A stretch of DNA of 64,000 bases from Trichoderma breve (Eukaryota > Ascomycota > Sordariomycetes > Hypocreales > Hypocreaceae), in the NCBI RefSeq assembly GCF_028502605.1, contig NC_079235.1:3844001-3908000 (forward strand), written 5' to 3'. Below, piece after piece: positions 1 through 10,826 of the stretch (positions are counted from its first letter, which is position 1; each line of letters starts with the position of its first letter). A model generated the notes under the pieces. It was not told the DNA's origin. It did not search any database and was given only the letters and a program-made list of their open reading frames with translations. A program made the translations under genes and the position numbers.

Positions 1-214
1 TTCATCTAATCTCTTTTTTTCTTTTTCGTGTTATTTTTTTTTCTTTTGCCCTTACACCGCATTGTTCCTTTACTTGCATGCCGGCCGGATTCCTTGTTTC
101 TGCCGCGGTGCCCACTCCTATTCTTTGTTGAAGCAGCTTCAGCATTCCAGTCGAGAGAGGAGACCACCGTTGGCTGCCTGAGACAAGCTCTCTCTCCCAG
201 CACCCGCTCCCATC
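1..214 (+). promoter_or_regulatory. 5' leader/promoter side of the Rho4 gene
   Basis: This stretch is strongly T- and pyrimidine-rich, as is common just upstream of fungal start codons. The end of the leader reads CCCATC before the ATG at 215. No TATA box is evident in the part that lies inside the window, so the promoter may extend beyond the left edge. Confidence 0.4.
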
Positions 215-1227
215 ATGGCGGCGTATCAGAACCGCAACTCGCAATATGCGACGGGCAGCAACGAGAAGCGCGGCCAGCGCACCCGCTCCAGCGAGGGAAC
301 TGTCAGTACAACCATGAGCTCATCGTCAGGCCGCGATTCAGCAGCGACTCACGTAACGGAGGCCCCGACATATTCGAAGAAGATTGTCGTTGTAGGAGAC
401 GGTGGATGCGGCAAAACATGTCTGCTCATCAGCTACAGCCAGGGCTATTTCCCAGAGGTAAGCAACCCCCCAGGGCTTCAGCCGCGGCCGCAGCCTTGTC
501 GCCTTTCTGTTTTGTCGCGTATCTTGCACGGGAAAACGGATACTGACGACCGCCTCCCTCGCGGGCAGAAATATGTTCCTACAGTATTCGAAAACTACAT
601 CACCTACCCGACGCACCCGCCCACCGGCAAGACGGTAGAGCTCGCCTTGTGGGATACCGCCGGCCAAGAAGAATACGATCGCCTCCGTCCCTTGTCGTAC
701 CCGGAAACCGACCTCATCTTCGTTTGCTTCGCCATCGATTGCCCCAACTCTTTGGACAATGTCATGGATAAGGCATGGCCCCCCTTTCTCTTTCTCCCCC
801 CCTTTTATCTGAACCGGCATACGTCACTCGTCGGCGTCTTCAAATCTGCTAACTCTGGCCACAGTGGTACCCCGAGGTTCTGCATTTCTGCCCTTACACC
901 CCCCTGATTCTGGTCGGCCTGAAATCAGATCTCCGACACAAGAAATCCTGCATCGACATGCTCAAGACTCAGGGACTCACGCCTGTCACCGCAGAGCAGG
1001 GAATGGCTGTTGCCAAGAAGATGGGAGCCCATTATATGGAGTGCAGCAGTAAGGAAATGCGAGGTGTCGACGAAATCTTCGAGCAGGCCATCATGACTGT
1101 CGTGGCCAACGACCGGAGGAACACGGAGACGCCTGCCGCGTTAGCTGCGTCTGCGGGCGATGGGAAGACACAAGCTCCCGTGGTAGGGGGCCTTAAGAGG
1201 AAGAAGAGAAAGTGTCAATTTCTCTAA
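215..1227 (+). CDS. rho4: Rho4-type small GTPase
   Basis: Small Rho-family GTPase, expected to act at the plasma membrane and septum in cell-wall and septation control. The model is join(215..457,569..772,865..1227), giving 269 residues. It has an unstructured N-terminal extension of about 50 residues typical of fungal Rho4, the P-loop GDGGCGKT (61-68), switch [10 protein letters not shown] (83-91), DTAGQEEYD (110-118), the LVGLKSDLR region, and a polybasic C-terminus ending in the CAAX box CQFL, whose final Leu suggests geranylgeranylation. Intron 1 (458-568) is GT-AG with branch-like ACTGAC. Intron 2 (773-864) has a GC donor (AAG/GCATGG) and AG acceptor with a GCTAACT branch; only this join gives the family-typical [13 protein letters not shown]. 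It converges with dad1 downstream. Assignment to Rho4 rather than another Rho rests on the extension and sequence memory. Confidence 0.9.
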
Positions 1228-2119
1228 AGGGCTCGCTCGAAATCTCCGAATGCTCATCATTTCTGCACCGGCAGCAGAAGGCAGCACGCCGTCGAGGGTG
1301 GAATTTGGTTTGGGCGTCGAGAGCGGGTTGCGGATGCAGATGCGGATGTGGACGCGGACGTGGATGCGGATACCGAAATTGTAATGACCATCAGACGATT
1401 CCTTTACGACGATTTGCGCCCCTTTACGAACGACGTCCAACGGCTATGGTCCACGATTCTCAAGACGATGAAAGCGAGGTGGTGGAGACGAGCTGCTGGT
1501 GCATCTCTCTCCTCGAAAGAAAGCTACAGCCTGGTATATAAGCGGGAGTCCGCGTGGTTGATTTAAACATATTCGAGCCGGCCTCTTTTTTTGGATTTGC
1601 GCTTCAGGTCCTGCTATGCTATGCTAGCCTTTTGACGCATGGAAGGGAAGGGCGGATTGTGGGAGCCACGAACTTTTTTAAACGCAACTAGGAAACGGCG
1701 GTGGTGACGTTTTTTGCGAAACTTTGTGTGGTCTTTTAGTACTTTTTTTTTTTTTTACTATTCTCTTTTGTTTCGTGTTTCTTTTTTTTTCTATCCGCTA
1801 TTGCGTCTTCTCTTATGTAGCATGATACTGTTGAGTTCAATCAGGTTTGGGATTGGGAGATTAAAAAATCATCATATTCACACCCCTATACCGGCTGTCT
1901 CTTGTCTTCCCTACTTTCCCCCCCTATTTCATTTCCGATCCAGCGATCGTGTTGTAGTGATAGTGATAGTGTAGATTATACAAAGCGTAGATGGGCTGGG
2001 GTACTTGGTGGAAGGGGGGTATCTTTTTGCCTATACGTGCTGTAGCAATATAATCTCTCGTTTGTTGTCTGCTCTGTTCTGTCCGCTTCTCTCTCTCTGC
2101 CTTGGGTATCTTTATCTTT
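1228..2119. other. Convergent 3' flank between rho4 and dad1
   Basis: About 890 bases between two gene ends that face each other. It contains T-tracts near 1745-1795, a short purine/GC stretch of degenerate GATGCGGA units around 1325-1375 and no convincing coding frame. It is most simply read as the two 3' UTRs and terminators. Confidence 0.5.
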
Positions 2120-2565
2120 TTATTCTTGCATTGTCTCGTCGTCGTCGTTGTGCTTTGCGGCGTCTTGTTGTTCGGTCTGTTTATTGGCTTCTTCGTCTTT
2201 GCCCATTACGTTTTCGAATTGGGACCAGAGAGCTTCTACGGAAGAAAATTCATTGCCGACCTATGAAAGTGTCCCTCCAATTGTTAGCCCATATCATAAT
2301 TTGATCGTGTTTTCGTTTGGGAATTGGGGGAAGGCGAACAGCGATGATGGCCTCGAGCGATCGATTCAGTTTGTTGATGTTGCCGAGGACTTGTTCAAAG
2401 CTCTGAATCCCCCCGCCCGCGACGTCAGTATAGAAGACTTGTTAAGGCGAAGTTGATATGATGAACGGAACGTACTTCGGCAATGTCGCCGATGAGAGCT
2501 TCTCGCTGCTGTTCGAAATACGCTCTGCTGCTTGCTGTGCCGGCGCCGCTAGTGCGGGTGTCCAT
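2120..2565 (-). CDS. dad1: DASH complex subunit Dad1
   Basis: Outer-kinetochore DASH/DAM complex subunit that helps couple kinetochores to spindle microtubules. It was found by splicing three short exons on the minus strand: complement(join(2120..2260,2340..2402,2476..2565)), giving 97 residues. Exon 1 encodes [16 protein letters not shown], exon 2 [20 protein letters not shown], exon 3 [18 protein letters not shown] followed by an acidic tail. These are the conserved blocks of the Dad1 family and the length is normal. Intron 1 (2403-2475) has donor GTACGT and acceptor ATTCAG. Intron 2 (2261-2339) has a weaker donor GTTCGC and acceptor CATAG; all joins are phase 0. The chosen ATG at 2565 begins MDTRTSGAG. 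The gene is tandem with snt1 (-) and convergent with rho4. Confidence 0.9.
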
Positions 2566-2575
2566 TGCAAGGACC

Positions 2576-2577
<2 letters not shown>

Positions 2578-2606
<29 letters not shown>
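2578..2606. repeat. (CTG)n microsatellite
   Basis: About nine consecutive CTG units, read as CAG on the minus strand. They lie only about a dozen bases upstream of the Dad1 start codon, so they should be transcribed in the dad1 5' leader rather than encode protein. Confidence 0.9.
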
Positions 2607-3354
2607 ATTGGGATGCTTTATATCGTCTGGTCCTTTGTTTTTTTGTTCGGGGTGAAGTGGATTGATTATTGGGTATGGGTGATTTTGTTGGAGTGTAGGA
2701 GGGAAGCTTTTGGAGGTTGCGCGACGCGTTGAGTGGCTGGAACGTTGTTCTGCAGCTTCTCCAACTTTGCTGTAGCTCATGGTGGGGTTGGTGTGTTCCA
2801 GTTGTCTTTCTGCCAATGACGTGCCCCGCTAGCGATTCAAATCATTCCCATCTCCAATTCGATTTCAATACAGTTGGAGGCTATTCGCCAGATTCAACCA
2901 TATTTCTAATATCAAGTTTCGCACAACAAGATGTAAAATCAAAATTCATATACTGCAAATATACTTCATTATTCGAGATAAATATCATACAACATCGCCA
3001 CAAAGCGATCTTCCACAACCAGCACTGCAGTCCTGTCCAAACTCAAAGCACTTCGCAATTCCATAAACACATTTTTAAACAAAGAGTAAACACACCAGAT
3101 CCCCTCCCTCCGATTCACAGTTGGTCTCCGTCAACATTGCATAAACCCACCCTGAGACTTTCCGATATAACCACCTAGTACCCTAAAGTGCCCTTCTATA
3201 GATTTACACCAAACTCGTGTAGATTGATGACAGTAAAAGACGCGTATACAAAAACTTGGAAAAACAACGAGCAATGGCAAGGAAAAACACATGGATTATA
3301 ATGAAGAGCATGTTATTTTCCCTTGCTCATCCAACAGTCATCAACAGGCGCTCT
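2607..3354. other. Intergenic: dad1 promoter and snt1 3' end
   Basis: About 750 bases between two minus-strand genes. The part near 2820-3240 is AT-richer and lacks good coding frames. It should hold the snt1 terminator and the dad1 promoter; no discrete motif could be assigned. Confidence 0.4.
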
Positions 3355-6300
3355 TCAGCGTCCGAACCTGTCGGGGTGCCTGTCATACTCGTGAGGTCGA
3401 AGACTACCCCGGTTCATGATGTCTCTCGGGTCTCTCGGGTCTCTCGGGTCTCTCGGATCTCTGGGATCTCGCATATCTCTGGGGTCTCGATCTCGCGGGT
3501 CTCTTTGATCTCTCGGGTCTCTCGAGTCACGTAGCTGCATCTCTCTTGGGTCTGGTGCTGGATAACCATGTACTTGAGGCTGGGGAGGTGGCGGCCCGCG
3601 ACTATCGTAAACACTTGGAGTATAGCTTCGGCTGGGCGGAACATCTCTTGGATCTCTTGGATCTCGAGGGTCCCGAGGGTCCCGAGGATCTCGTGGTGGC
3701 GCCGGCCCTGGAGTTGACGTGTAACGCGGGTATGGCTGAGCACTAGAAGACATGGGCTCCGGCGCTCGTGTCGTCTGCGGATAGCGAGACTGTAGCGAGT
3801 GCTGCTGCGACAAGCCCGAGGTGCCCTGTCCGTAGATTGAAGGAGGCCGGTCATCTCTCAGAGACATGTGCTGTTGGGGCGGTGGAGCGGCTGCTGGCCA
3901 CGCCGGTGCAGGAGTCCCTGGTTTTGTCGAAGGGTGCTGGGATCCCCAAGCCGTTTGAGAATGCGGAGGAGGCGCCTGTGTTGCCTTGGGAGGTTGAGAT
4001 GGCCAGCTGTTGCCTTGCGATCGAATATCAGAGGGCTGAGCTTGATGGCCAGACGACGGCCATACGTTGTCACGACTGCTTGTTGGGATTTCACGGCTCC
4101 TTGACGATGAGTGAGTTGCGTATTGCTGTGTCGGCGGCGAGGTGATATGCGCTGGCTGAGGCCCTCCTCCATAAGCTGTGGGATAACCTGTCTGAGACTG
4201 ATACTGGGATTGGCTTGACTGCGGGGGTGGAGGGTAACGCTGTGATGTCTGGGGAGAGTTTGTTCCGCTTGCTGGATGGCTTTGTGGGTACGCATGCCGT
4301 CCGTAATAATCAACCTCTACCGCGGAATCAGATGGCATGCTTCGGTGTCCACTAATATGTTGTGAAGAAGCCGGCGAGGCAGAATAGGGAGGTTTTAGAG
4401 AAGGCATGGCCGATGCTCCACTGGATGGCGTTCGTCCATAAGGAGAGTAGTGAGAGTCTGTTTCCCGGCGGATCGGAGGGGCCTGTGTAGATGCGGCCGC
4501 AGGTGGTGGAGGTCGACCGATACCTTGGGATGGCGGCGTTGAAGATGGCCCAGGTGTGTGGCTTTGCGTAACCTCAGCCACCCGCTTAGGGGGCGGAGGA
4601 TCATCGTTCAAAAGCGACATGATGTTTGACTTTCGAGGCTCAGGCGGTCGAGCTGGTGTAAGAGAGGGCATTGAAGAAGGGTGCTGAGGAGGCGGGGCAG
4701 CTGCACCGTAAGGTTCGTGTGGAGGCCCTGATGAGATCCTTTGGGGAGGAGGCTGGGTTGGCCTCGAGGACGGAGGCGCCAGTGGAGGTGACTGTACCGC
4801 TACAGGGTCAGAAAGCAACGACCGCATTGGCTGCTGTGGCGGAACCGACGTGGGATACGGTTGAGGAGCAACAGAACGAGGTTCTTGGGACGATGGTCTC
4901 GTTAGTGAGAATGGCTCTCGAGGGCCTCCGCCGTGGCTAAGCTGCTGTCGATGGCCACCATACGGTTCGTAACGATGGAGTGGTGCTTCAGATTCCTGCT
5001 TCATTCTCATCGATTGCTGCTCTGCTTGTCGGAGTTCTCTCTCCCTCTCCCTCTCGCGCTCACGTTCACGCTCCATCTCCATTTCCCTTTCACGCATGAG
5101 CTGCTGCTGTTGTTGCTGCTGCTGTTGCTCCCTATGTTGCTGCTCCCTGTGCTGCTGCTCTCTGTGTTGCTGCTCTCTTTGTTGCTGCTCTCTGTACCGC
5201 TTCTCCATATTCATCCGGTCTAGCTGAACAGCACGTTCACGTTCAGCGAGGACATCGGAATGTGCTGGTTGCAGAGGCTGTGCCACAGACAAGGGGCGAG
5301 AGTCTCGGAGTTCTGGAACTTGGCTGGCAGAAGGTTTCTGCGGTAGCGGGACTCGCTGGGGTTGAGCAGGCTCGCGCTCGCGTTCTGGAAAGCCAAAGGG
5401 TGGCAACGCTTGGTGCAAGGTACGGGCATTGGGGGATATGGCTTGCTGCGTAGCCTGGGGCACTGGATGAGACGGTACAGCAAGAGGTGCCTGGTTAGGT
5501 TGTGCTAGAGGAGCCTGGACCGGAGCCTGGGCAATCGGTACTCCGTAACTAGGTATATGCTGCGTTTGCCTCAATGGCTGAGGAGGCGCGGGTTCAACCT
5601 TGGGCTGTGGAAGATCGCCATGAGGGTCGGCAACTCCTGGAGCCACCGCAATAGGCCTCGAGGTACCAGATGCGGTGCCTTCAAATCTCCTACCACGCCC
5701 ACCGGTAGTGGGCACAGGAGGATCAGGCCTTTTCTCTCCTCTAGCTCGCTTCGCATCCGCCTCTTGAGCAATCGCCTCCCATTCTGGTTTCCCAGAATCC
5801 TTCTGTCGAACGTAATAATTCTTCACCTATTGGTGTGATTCCACATTAGTAAACATTCTCAGCCTAGGAAAAAAGGATACATACCATGACTGTTGTCTTT
5901 GAACCCATGTATTTCGCAATTGCTGACCAATCAGTACCGAATGCTCTTAGAAGGTGTGGGAAGTCATTGGCTTCAGACACGCTCCAATAGCTCGATGCCT
6001 GAGATAGCTGCTTCCGTTCAGGAATGTTCTGCGTCAAGTTGAAAGTGGTGATAGATGATGGAGGAGGTGGCGGTGGTTCTGGTCGAAGTGAAGGTGCTGC
6101 CATGACTTCGGTGATAGATCCAGGGACGGCTACAGGCTTTGGCCTCTCAATGAGCTGTGGCTGTGGCACGGCAAACGGCGCCTGGATACCCGCTTGCAAG
6201 GGCTGTTCGTACTGCACCGGCAAACGATGAGGATCGGAAGGAGGAGGGCCCGACAGGTATTCCGCAGCCACCGGGCGGGAATCGGCTCGGCCTCTTCCTT

Positions 6301-9300
6301 TCCCGGCTGCGGGTCCCGGCGCGGCTGCGAGAGTTTGGTTTGGCTTGGACGCCTTGGCCTCTTTGTCCTTTTCCTTCTCCTTATCTTTGTCCTTATCCTT
6401 GGCCTTTCGTCTTCCCTTCCTTCCATCCACCTTTTCGGGCTGGTCACCTCTAGAAGCAGCAGATGCCCCACGACGCCCAGGAGTTGCAGCAGGGGTGCTC
6501 TCGCCGTCCGTCTGAGGCTGTTCGAAGTTCCACGTAGGAGCAGCAGCTCGTCGTGGCCTTCGCCTTTCTCCATTCTCGCCGTTTTCCTGAGGTGTCTCTT
6601 CTCCTTCCGGCTCGCCGTTGCCGAGCTCCGAGACCAAGGCGCTGGATCTCTGTTTGCCCCGACCACCCTTCTTCCGCCTCTTCGGCTGCTTCTTTAACTT
6701 CTCTTTGAGGTTGAGCTCTCCTTTCATCAGATAATAATACTGAATGCAGGCGCGGAAGTCACGATTTGGAAGTGCCTCAGCAATCTTACCCCATTGCTTG
6801 GGACACTCCAGATAGCGCTTCTCGAAAAGATGGGCTTCCTCTTCTGTGAAGTTGTTGACGGGTTGAAACACATGCCATGCAGAAACAAGCTTTTCTGGGG
6901 GGGTGAATCCCGACCGATCAAGGTACTGAACTTGTTGCTTTTCCAAATCATCCCAGTACATGTCTGGAATTACAGCTTCCTTGTCGCTGCGATACTTTTC
7001 CTGTTGGATTCGCAACTCTCGTTCTTTTCTCTCCTCATCTTCTCGCATGGAGGCTTGAAGTACACGTTCAAGGTCACGCTCTGTAGCAAATCTTCTACCC
7101 GTTCCCCTGCCCTCCGGTTTCTGCTCAGGCGTTGGGGTACCTGCAGTATCTGAGGGAGCCGAGACCGAAAACTTATCTCTGCTCTTTGTTGCCACAGGGT
7201 CATCCGACATGGTATACTCAAGATATTGCATGTAGTTTTCAGTATACTCCTCCTGTGCGCGCCGTTGTTCGGTCGATCTATCGAGGTGAACCTTCTCAAG
7301 ATACATGGCAACAAAATTATCAATAACAGGGTCCGATTCCAACGTTGCCAAGAACTCCCTATCTTGGTACCAGAGCGGGTGATCACTATATTCGTCGGGA
7401 AGACTGTCCACAGGCGGTGTTGACATATATCGTCGGACTGTGGCAACAGCAGCAGCAGCCTGGACTTCCATGTACGCCTCATCTTCGGTTTCGGTCTCGT
7501 CATCTTCGTCTGCTACTTGGGATGGAGTGCTTGGAGGCTTGGTCTCTACTTCGACAGGTTTCAACAAGGTGGTGGCTTCGTCAATAGGTGCCAAGGTCTC
7601 TTCGGCGGTCGGAACAACTTCAGCTTCTTTGTCCTCTTTGGTAGAGCCGTCTATCGTGGTTTCGATCATCGGCTCCGGTTCGTGGTTAGGCTCAGGGGGT
7701 GGAAGCCTGGGTTCGTCATCGATGTCCATTTCTTCCGCCTTGGGCTGGCGATCCTCTGGCTCTTGCGGGATAACTTGTTCAACCTTTTCCTCCTTCTCTT
7801 CTTCAACTGGGGCTGGAATAGGTTGATCGCTACCAGGGCCAGGCTCTTTCACTTGAGTGGTTTCCTCGGTTTCTTTTGACACAAGAGGCTCGTCATGAGA
7901 AACAGGGGGCTCTTCGGTTTGTATCTCGGCAGGTTCAATTTCCATCTTTTCGACCACAGGTTCAGGACTGGTTGGAATTTCACCCAACATCTCTGACAAT
8001 CCTTCTCCTTCGTTCAGTATCTGCACCATTGACCCATGCGATAGAGTCATGTAACGCCTAAGTATTTCCACTGGCAAGTCCGGCTTTTGCAGTTTGCTCA
8101 ATTCAGCTTCAGTCTTGTTGATTTCCATATCGAAATAATCGCCCATATCCTCGTCGTCGGATTCGGGAGGCTCTTCCGGTTGAGTCTTCTTCGGAGGTAG
8201 AGAAAATCGAACGGCGCGGACCTTGAGCGGTTTGTGCTTTCGTTTCACAGGTGCCGCCTCGACAGGGCTTTTCGTTTCTTCGGTCGCTCCATTTTCCTGC
8301 GGTTTAGGAAGTGAGTCAAGCTTCGGGGAGGTAGAAGGCTGTCCAACAGAGTGCGCCGGAGATTCAGGAGGCTTTGCATCGTGATCCATCGATTCTGGCG
8401 GTTCGTAATCGGCCACGTCATGTGGTGGTGGTTTTTCGAGTTCGCTTCGTGAAGTTATCTCGCCCGGCTCCTCACTATGATGAGCTCGCATTCTATTCTC
8501 TACTCCCAAGTAAGGATCTGACTTCTCATCGCTACTACGCGGTCGTCTTGGGTCAGACGTCTCAACTTGTGAGATGCCCCGTTGCAGCGGAGGTTGAGGG
8601 GGGATTGGCCGTTGTTGGACGAAGCTTTGCGATCTCATTACCTTGGGCGACTCAGGTGGCTGTTTCTTCAAACTTGGGTTGATCCATTGCTTGCTCGATG
8701 GGCGAGGGGGCTTGGGTTGCTGCAGTCTGGGGCCCAGAGGGATAGGAGGGCTGTCGTGCGGTAAGACTTTTGAGGGTCCAGTGGGTGGCTGAGGAGTCTC
8801 GGGAGCTCCAGAAGCCTGCCCTGCAGACACCGGACGCTCTCCAAAGGCGCGGGGAGCAGTCGGTGGTGGCTTAGTCGTGACAGCGGCCGGGGTAGCCTGC
8901 GCATCACCAGTACTCGGAGCCCGGTTTGGCACAGATCCAAATGCCGGGGCTGATGGTGCTACAGGAGGGGGTGAAACATCTTTGACTTGCGCAGCGGATT
9001 CCTGAGCCGCTCGCGCTTCCACTTTGGCACGGAAGAGTTCACGATTTTCCCCTCGATCCCTTTCATCGCGTGGGTCACGAGCTTCTGGGTATCGGTCAGG
9101 ACGCTCGCGCTCGTCGCGTTCACGTGCCCAGCGGCCTTCCTGAGAGCGACTGCGTTGGTAGCGATCGTTGCGGTCATCATATGGGACTCGTCCTCGTCCT
9201 CTCTCAATAGGCCAGTCACCTCTTCCACGGCCTCGTCCACGGAAGCCTCCACCTCGAGAAAATGGTGGTGCGTTGAAAACAGGCTCAGACGATGAAGAGC

Positions 9301-9995
9301 CGGCTGATGGAGGGCCACCATCGCGAGAACCACGACGGGACCTGTCTGCGTCTAGCCCCGGGGGGATATCCCGATCACGAAAATCTCGCGTCGGCGATCG
9401 TGCTCTTCCAATTGGTGATCTGCGCAGCCTAAAGTCTCTCTGCTCTCGCCAGTCCCGTTCTCGCTCCCGGCTTCTCTCATCTCGATATCGGTCTCGGTCT
9501 CGAAAGTCGATGTCTCTGTCCCTTCCTCTATCGCGGCTGTCGTCTCTGCCAGGCCACCCTCTCCCTCCTCTCCCTCGCCCCCGTCCACCTCTAAAGTCGC
9601 CGGCAAACCCTCCTCCTCTCGGCCCGGCGGGAGGATCTATCAGCGCCTTGGGGCCACGAGGAGGTTCTCGGCGCAACGAATCCGCGAATACGTCCCTACC
9701 TTGGGAGAATGGCGCCGAATTTGTTCTGGCTTCTGCAGACGAACGGCGCCTATCGCTATCGCTATAGTGTGATGCCCGATCAAAGCGGTCCGGGGAGCGA
9801 TCTCCTCGAGGAGGAGATCTGGACCGCCGGTCCCCGTCGTATCGATGCCTGAACGCCCTGTAACAGGAAGTAGTGTGAGTAAGATGACCAGTGACAAATG
9901 TAGGAGACAATCGCGACTTGTCTCATGGTGCAGTCGATGGCGCCGACCAAGGTTAAACAACGGCTTCTGCTGCGATTCGAGCGCGGTACGTACAT
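3355..9995 (-). CDS. snt1: SANT-domain co-repressor Snt1 (Set3 complex, NCoR/SMRT-like)
   Basis: Large nuclear scaffold expected to belong to the Set3-type histone deacetylase complex. Proposed model: complement(join(3355..5826,5885..9857,9994..9995)), 2148 residues. The N-terminal third is RS/RD/RG-rich low complexity. A first SANT domain lies near residues 1000-1045 (NFTEEEAHLFEKRYLE...QYYYLMK). A lysine-rich linker follows, then a second SANT near 1289-1332 (SYWSVSEANDFPHLLRAFG...KNYYVRQKD), interrupted by intron 5827-5884 with a TTTACTAATG branch. The C-terminal part is Pro/Gln-rich, with a polyQ/REQQH tract near 1531-1569 and RDP tandem repeats near 2035-2130. The start is inferred: the 136-base intron 9858-9993 would split the initiator as AT/G, giving MAFRHRYDG. 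Any other start leaves no in-frame upstream ATG. The gene body and stop are secure, the first exon less so. Confidence 0.85.
3418..3535 (-). repeat. RDP-encoding tandem repeat at the Snt1 C-terminus
   Basis: Repeated GGGTCTCTC units on the plus strand, read as Arg-Asp-Pro on the minus strand, inside the last exon of snt1. A shorter second block lies near 3650-3700. This is a protein-coding minisatellite-like tract. Confidence 0.8.
5030..5215 (-). repeat. RE and Gln-rich coding repeat in snt1
   Basis: CTG/TTG and CTCTCGCTC-type units that encode a run of Arg-Glu dipeptides and then glutamine-rich REQQH repeats in the C-terminal half of Snt1. It is probably a coiled, low-complexity segment. 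Confidence 0.75.
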
Positions 9996-10826
9996 GATGA
10001 ATGGCGGGCCAGTGCCGGATGAGATCCTGCATAAATCCCGCAGGTCCCATCCAGAGGCCGGCGGCGTCGCGAAACCGGCACTGGAGATGCGTAACGAAGT
10101 CGGCTTCCGTGGTGTTGATCACGAGAATCTCAATCGCTCACTTCCTCGGCTAACAGGCGTCTCTGCCCCGTTGCAGCGCAGGGGGTGGCTGGGAAAGTTC
10201 GATATCAACAGGCAGTAGCCCTCAAAAAAACAAAAGAAAATTCTCGCGACGATGTGGGACTAATGTGCTGCGAACTATCCCAAGGTATCGATGCAAATGG
10301 CCGTCAGAGGCTGGAATGATGAAGGAGCTGAAGATCTCGAGGTCCACAGAGAGACTTCAAAATACATCCAGATCGCGTGGCGCTTGAACAGTACAGGCAG
10401 TCTTCTTTGCCGCGAGACGCTAGGCGCTAGTCTATTCTGAGCCTTACTGTTACCTGTCCCCCCGGCAGTCAGCGGGGGGCTTGGCGCTGTCGAGATGGAA
10501 AATTACTAATATGATACCTGAGGCGGTTAGTGCGTTTGGCTTGACTAGCCCCGTTTTGAGATTAATGGAAACTCAAAAGAAAAAAAGCAGAAAAAAATCC
10601 AATCTTTTGCTAGCGGATCAAGTTACCCGCGAGCTGTGCAAATTGTGAGAAGACATCAAGTACCTACTTCAATTACTCATACTAGATTAAGCAAGCCTGT
10701 AAATAAGGAAGCTGTATTTGTTCTTCATCTCATTCATCCTCTGTAGGAAGAGGCTCTTCTTTTCCCTTTAATACACAGCACAGGAAGCTCATCTCTTACA
10801 CTGAGTGTTCATTCACTTTCTCTAAC
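9996..10826. promoter_or_regulatory. Divergent intergenic region of snt1 and deoxyhypusine synthase
   Basis: About 830 bases between divergently transcribed genes, so it should contain both promoters. On the minus strand an ATG at 10122 opens a short frame that overlaps the proposed snt1 start out of frame and could be an upstream ORF. Pyrimidine-rich sequence at 10730-10826 precedes the deoxyhypusine synthase start. No TATA box was assigned. Confidence 0.45.
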
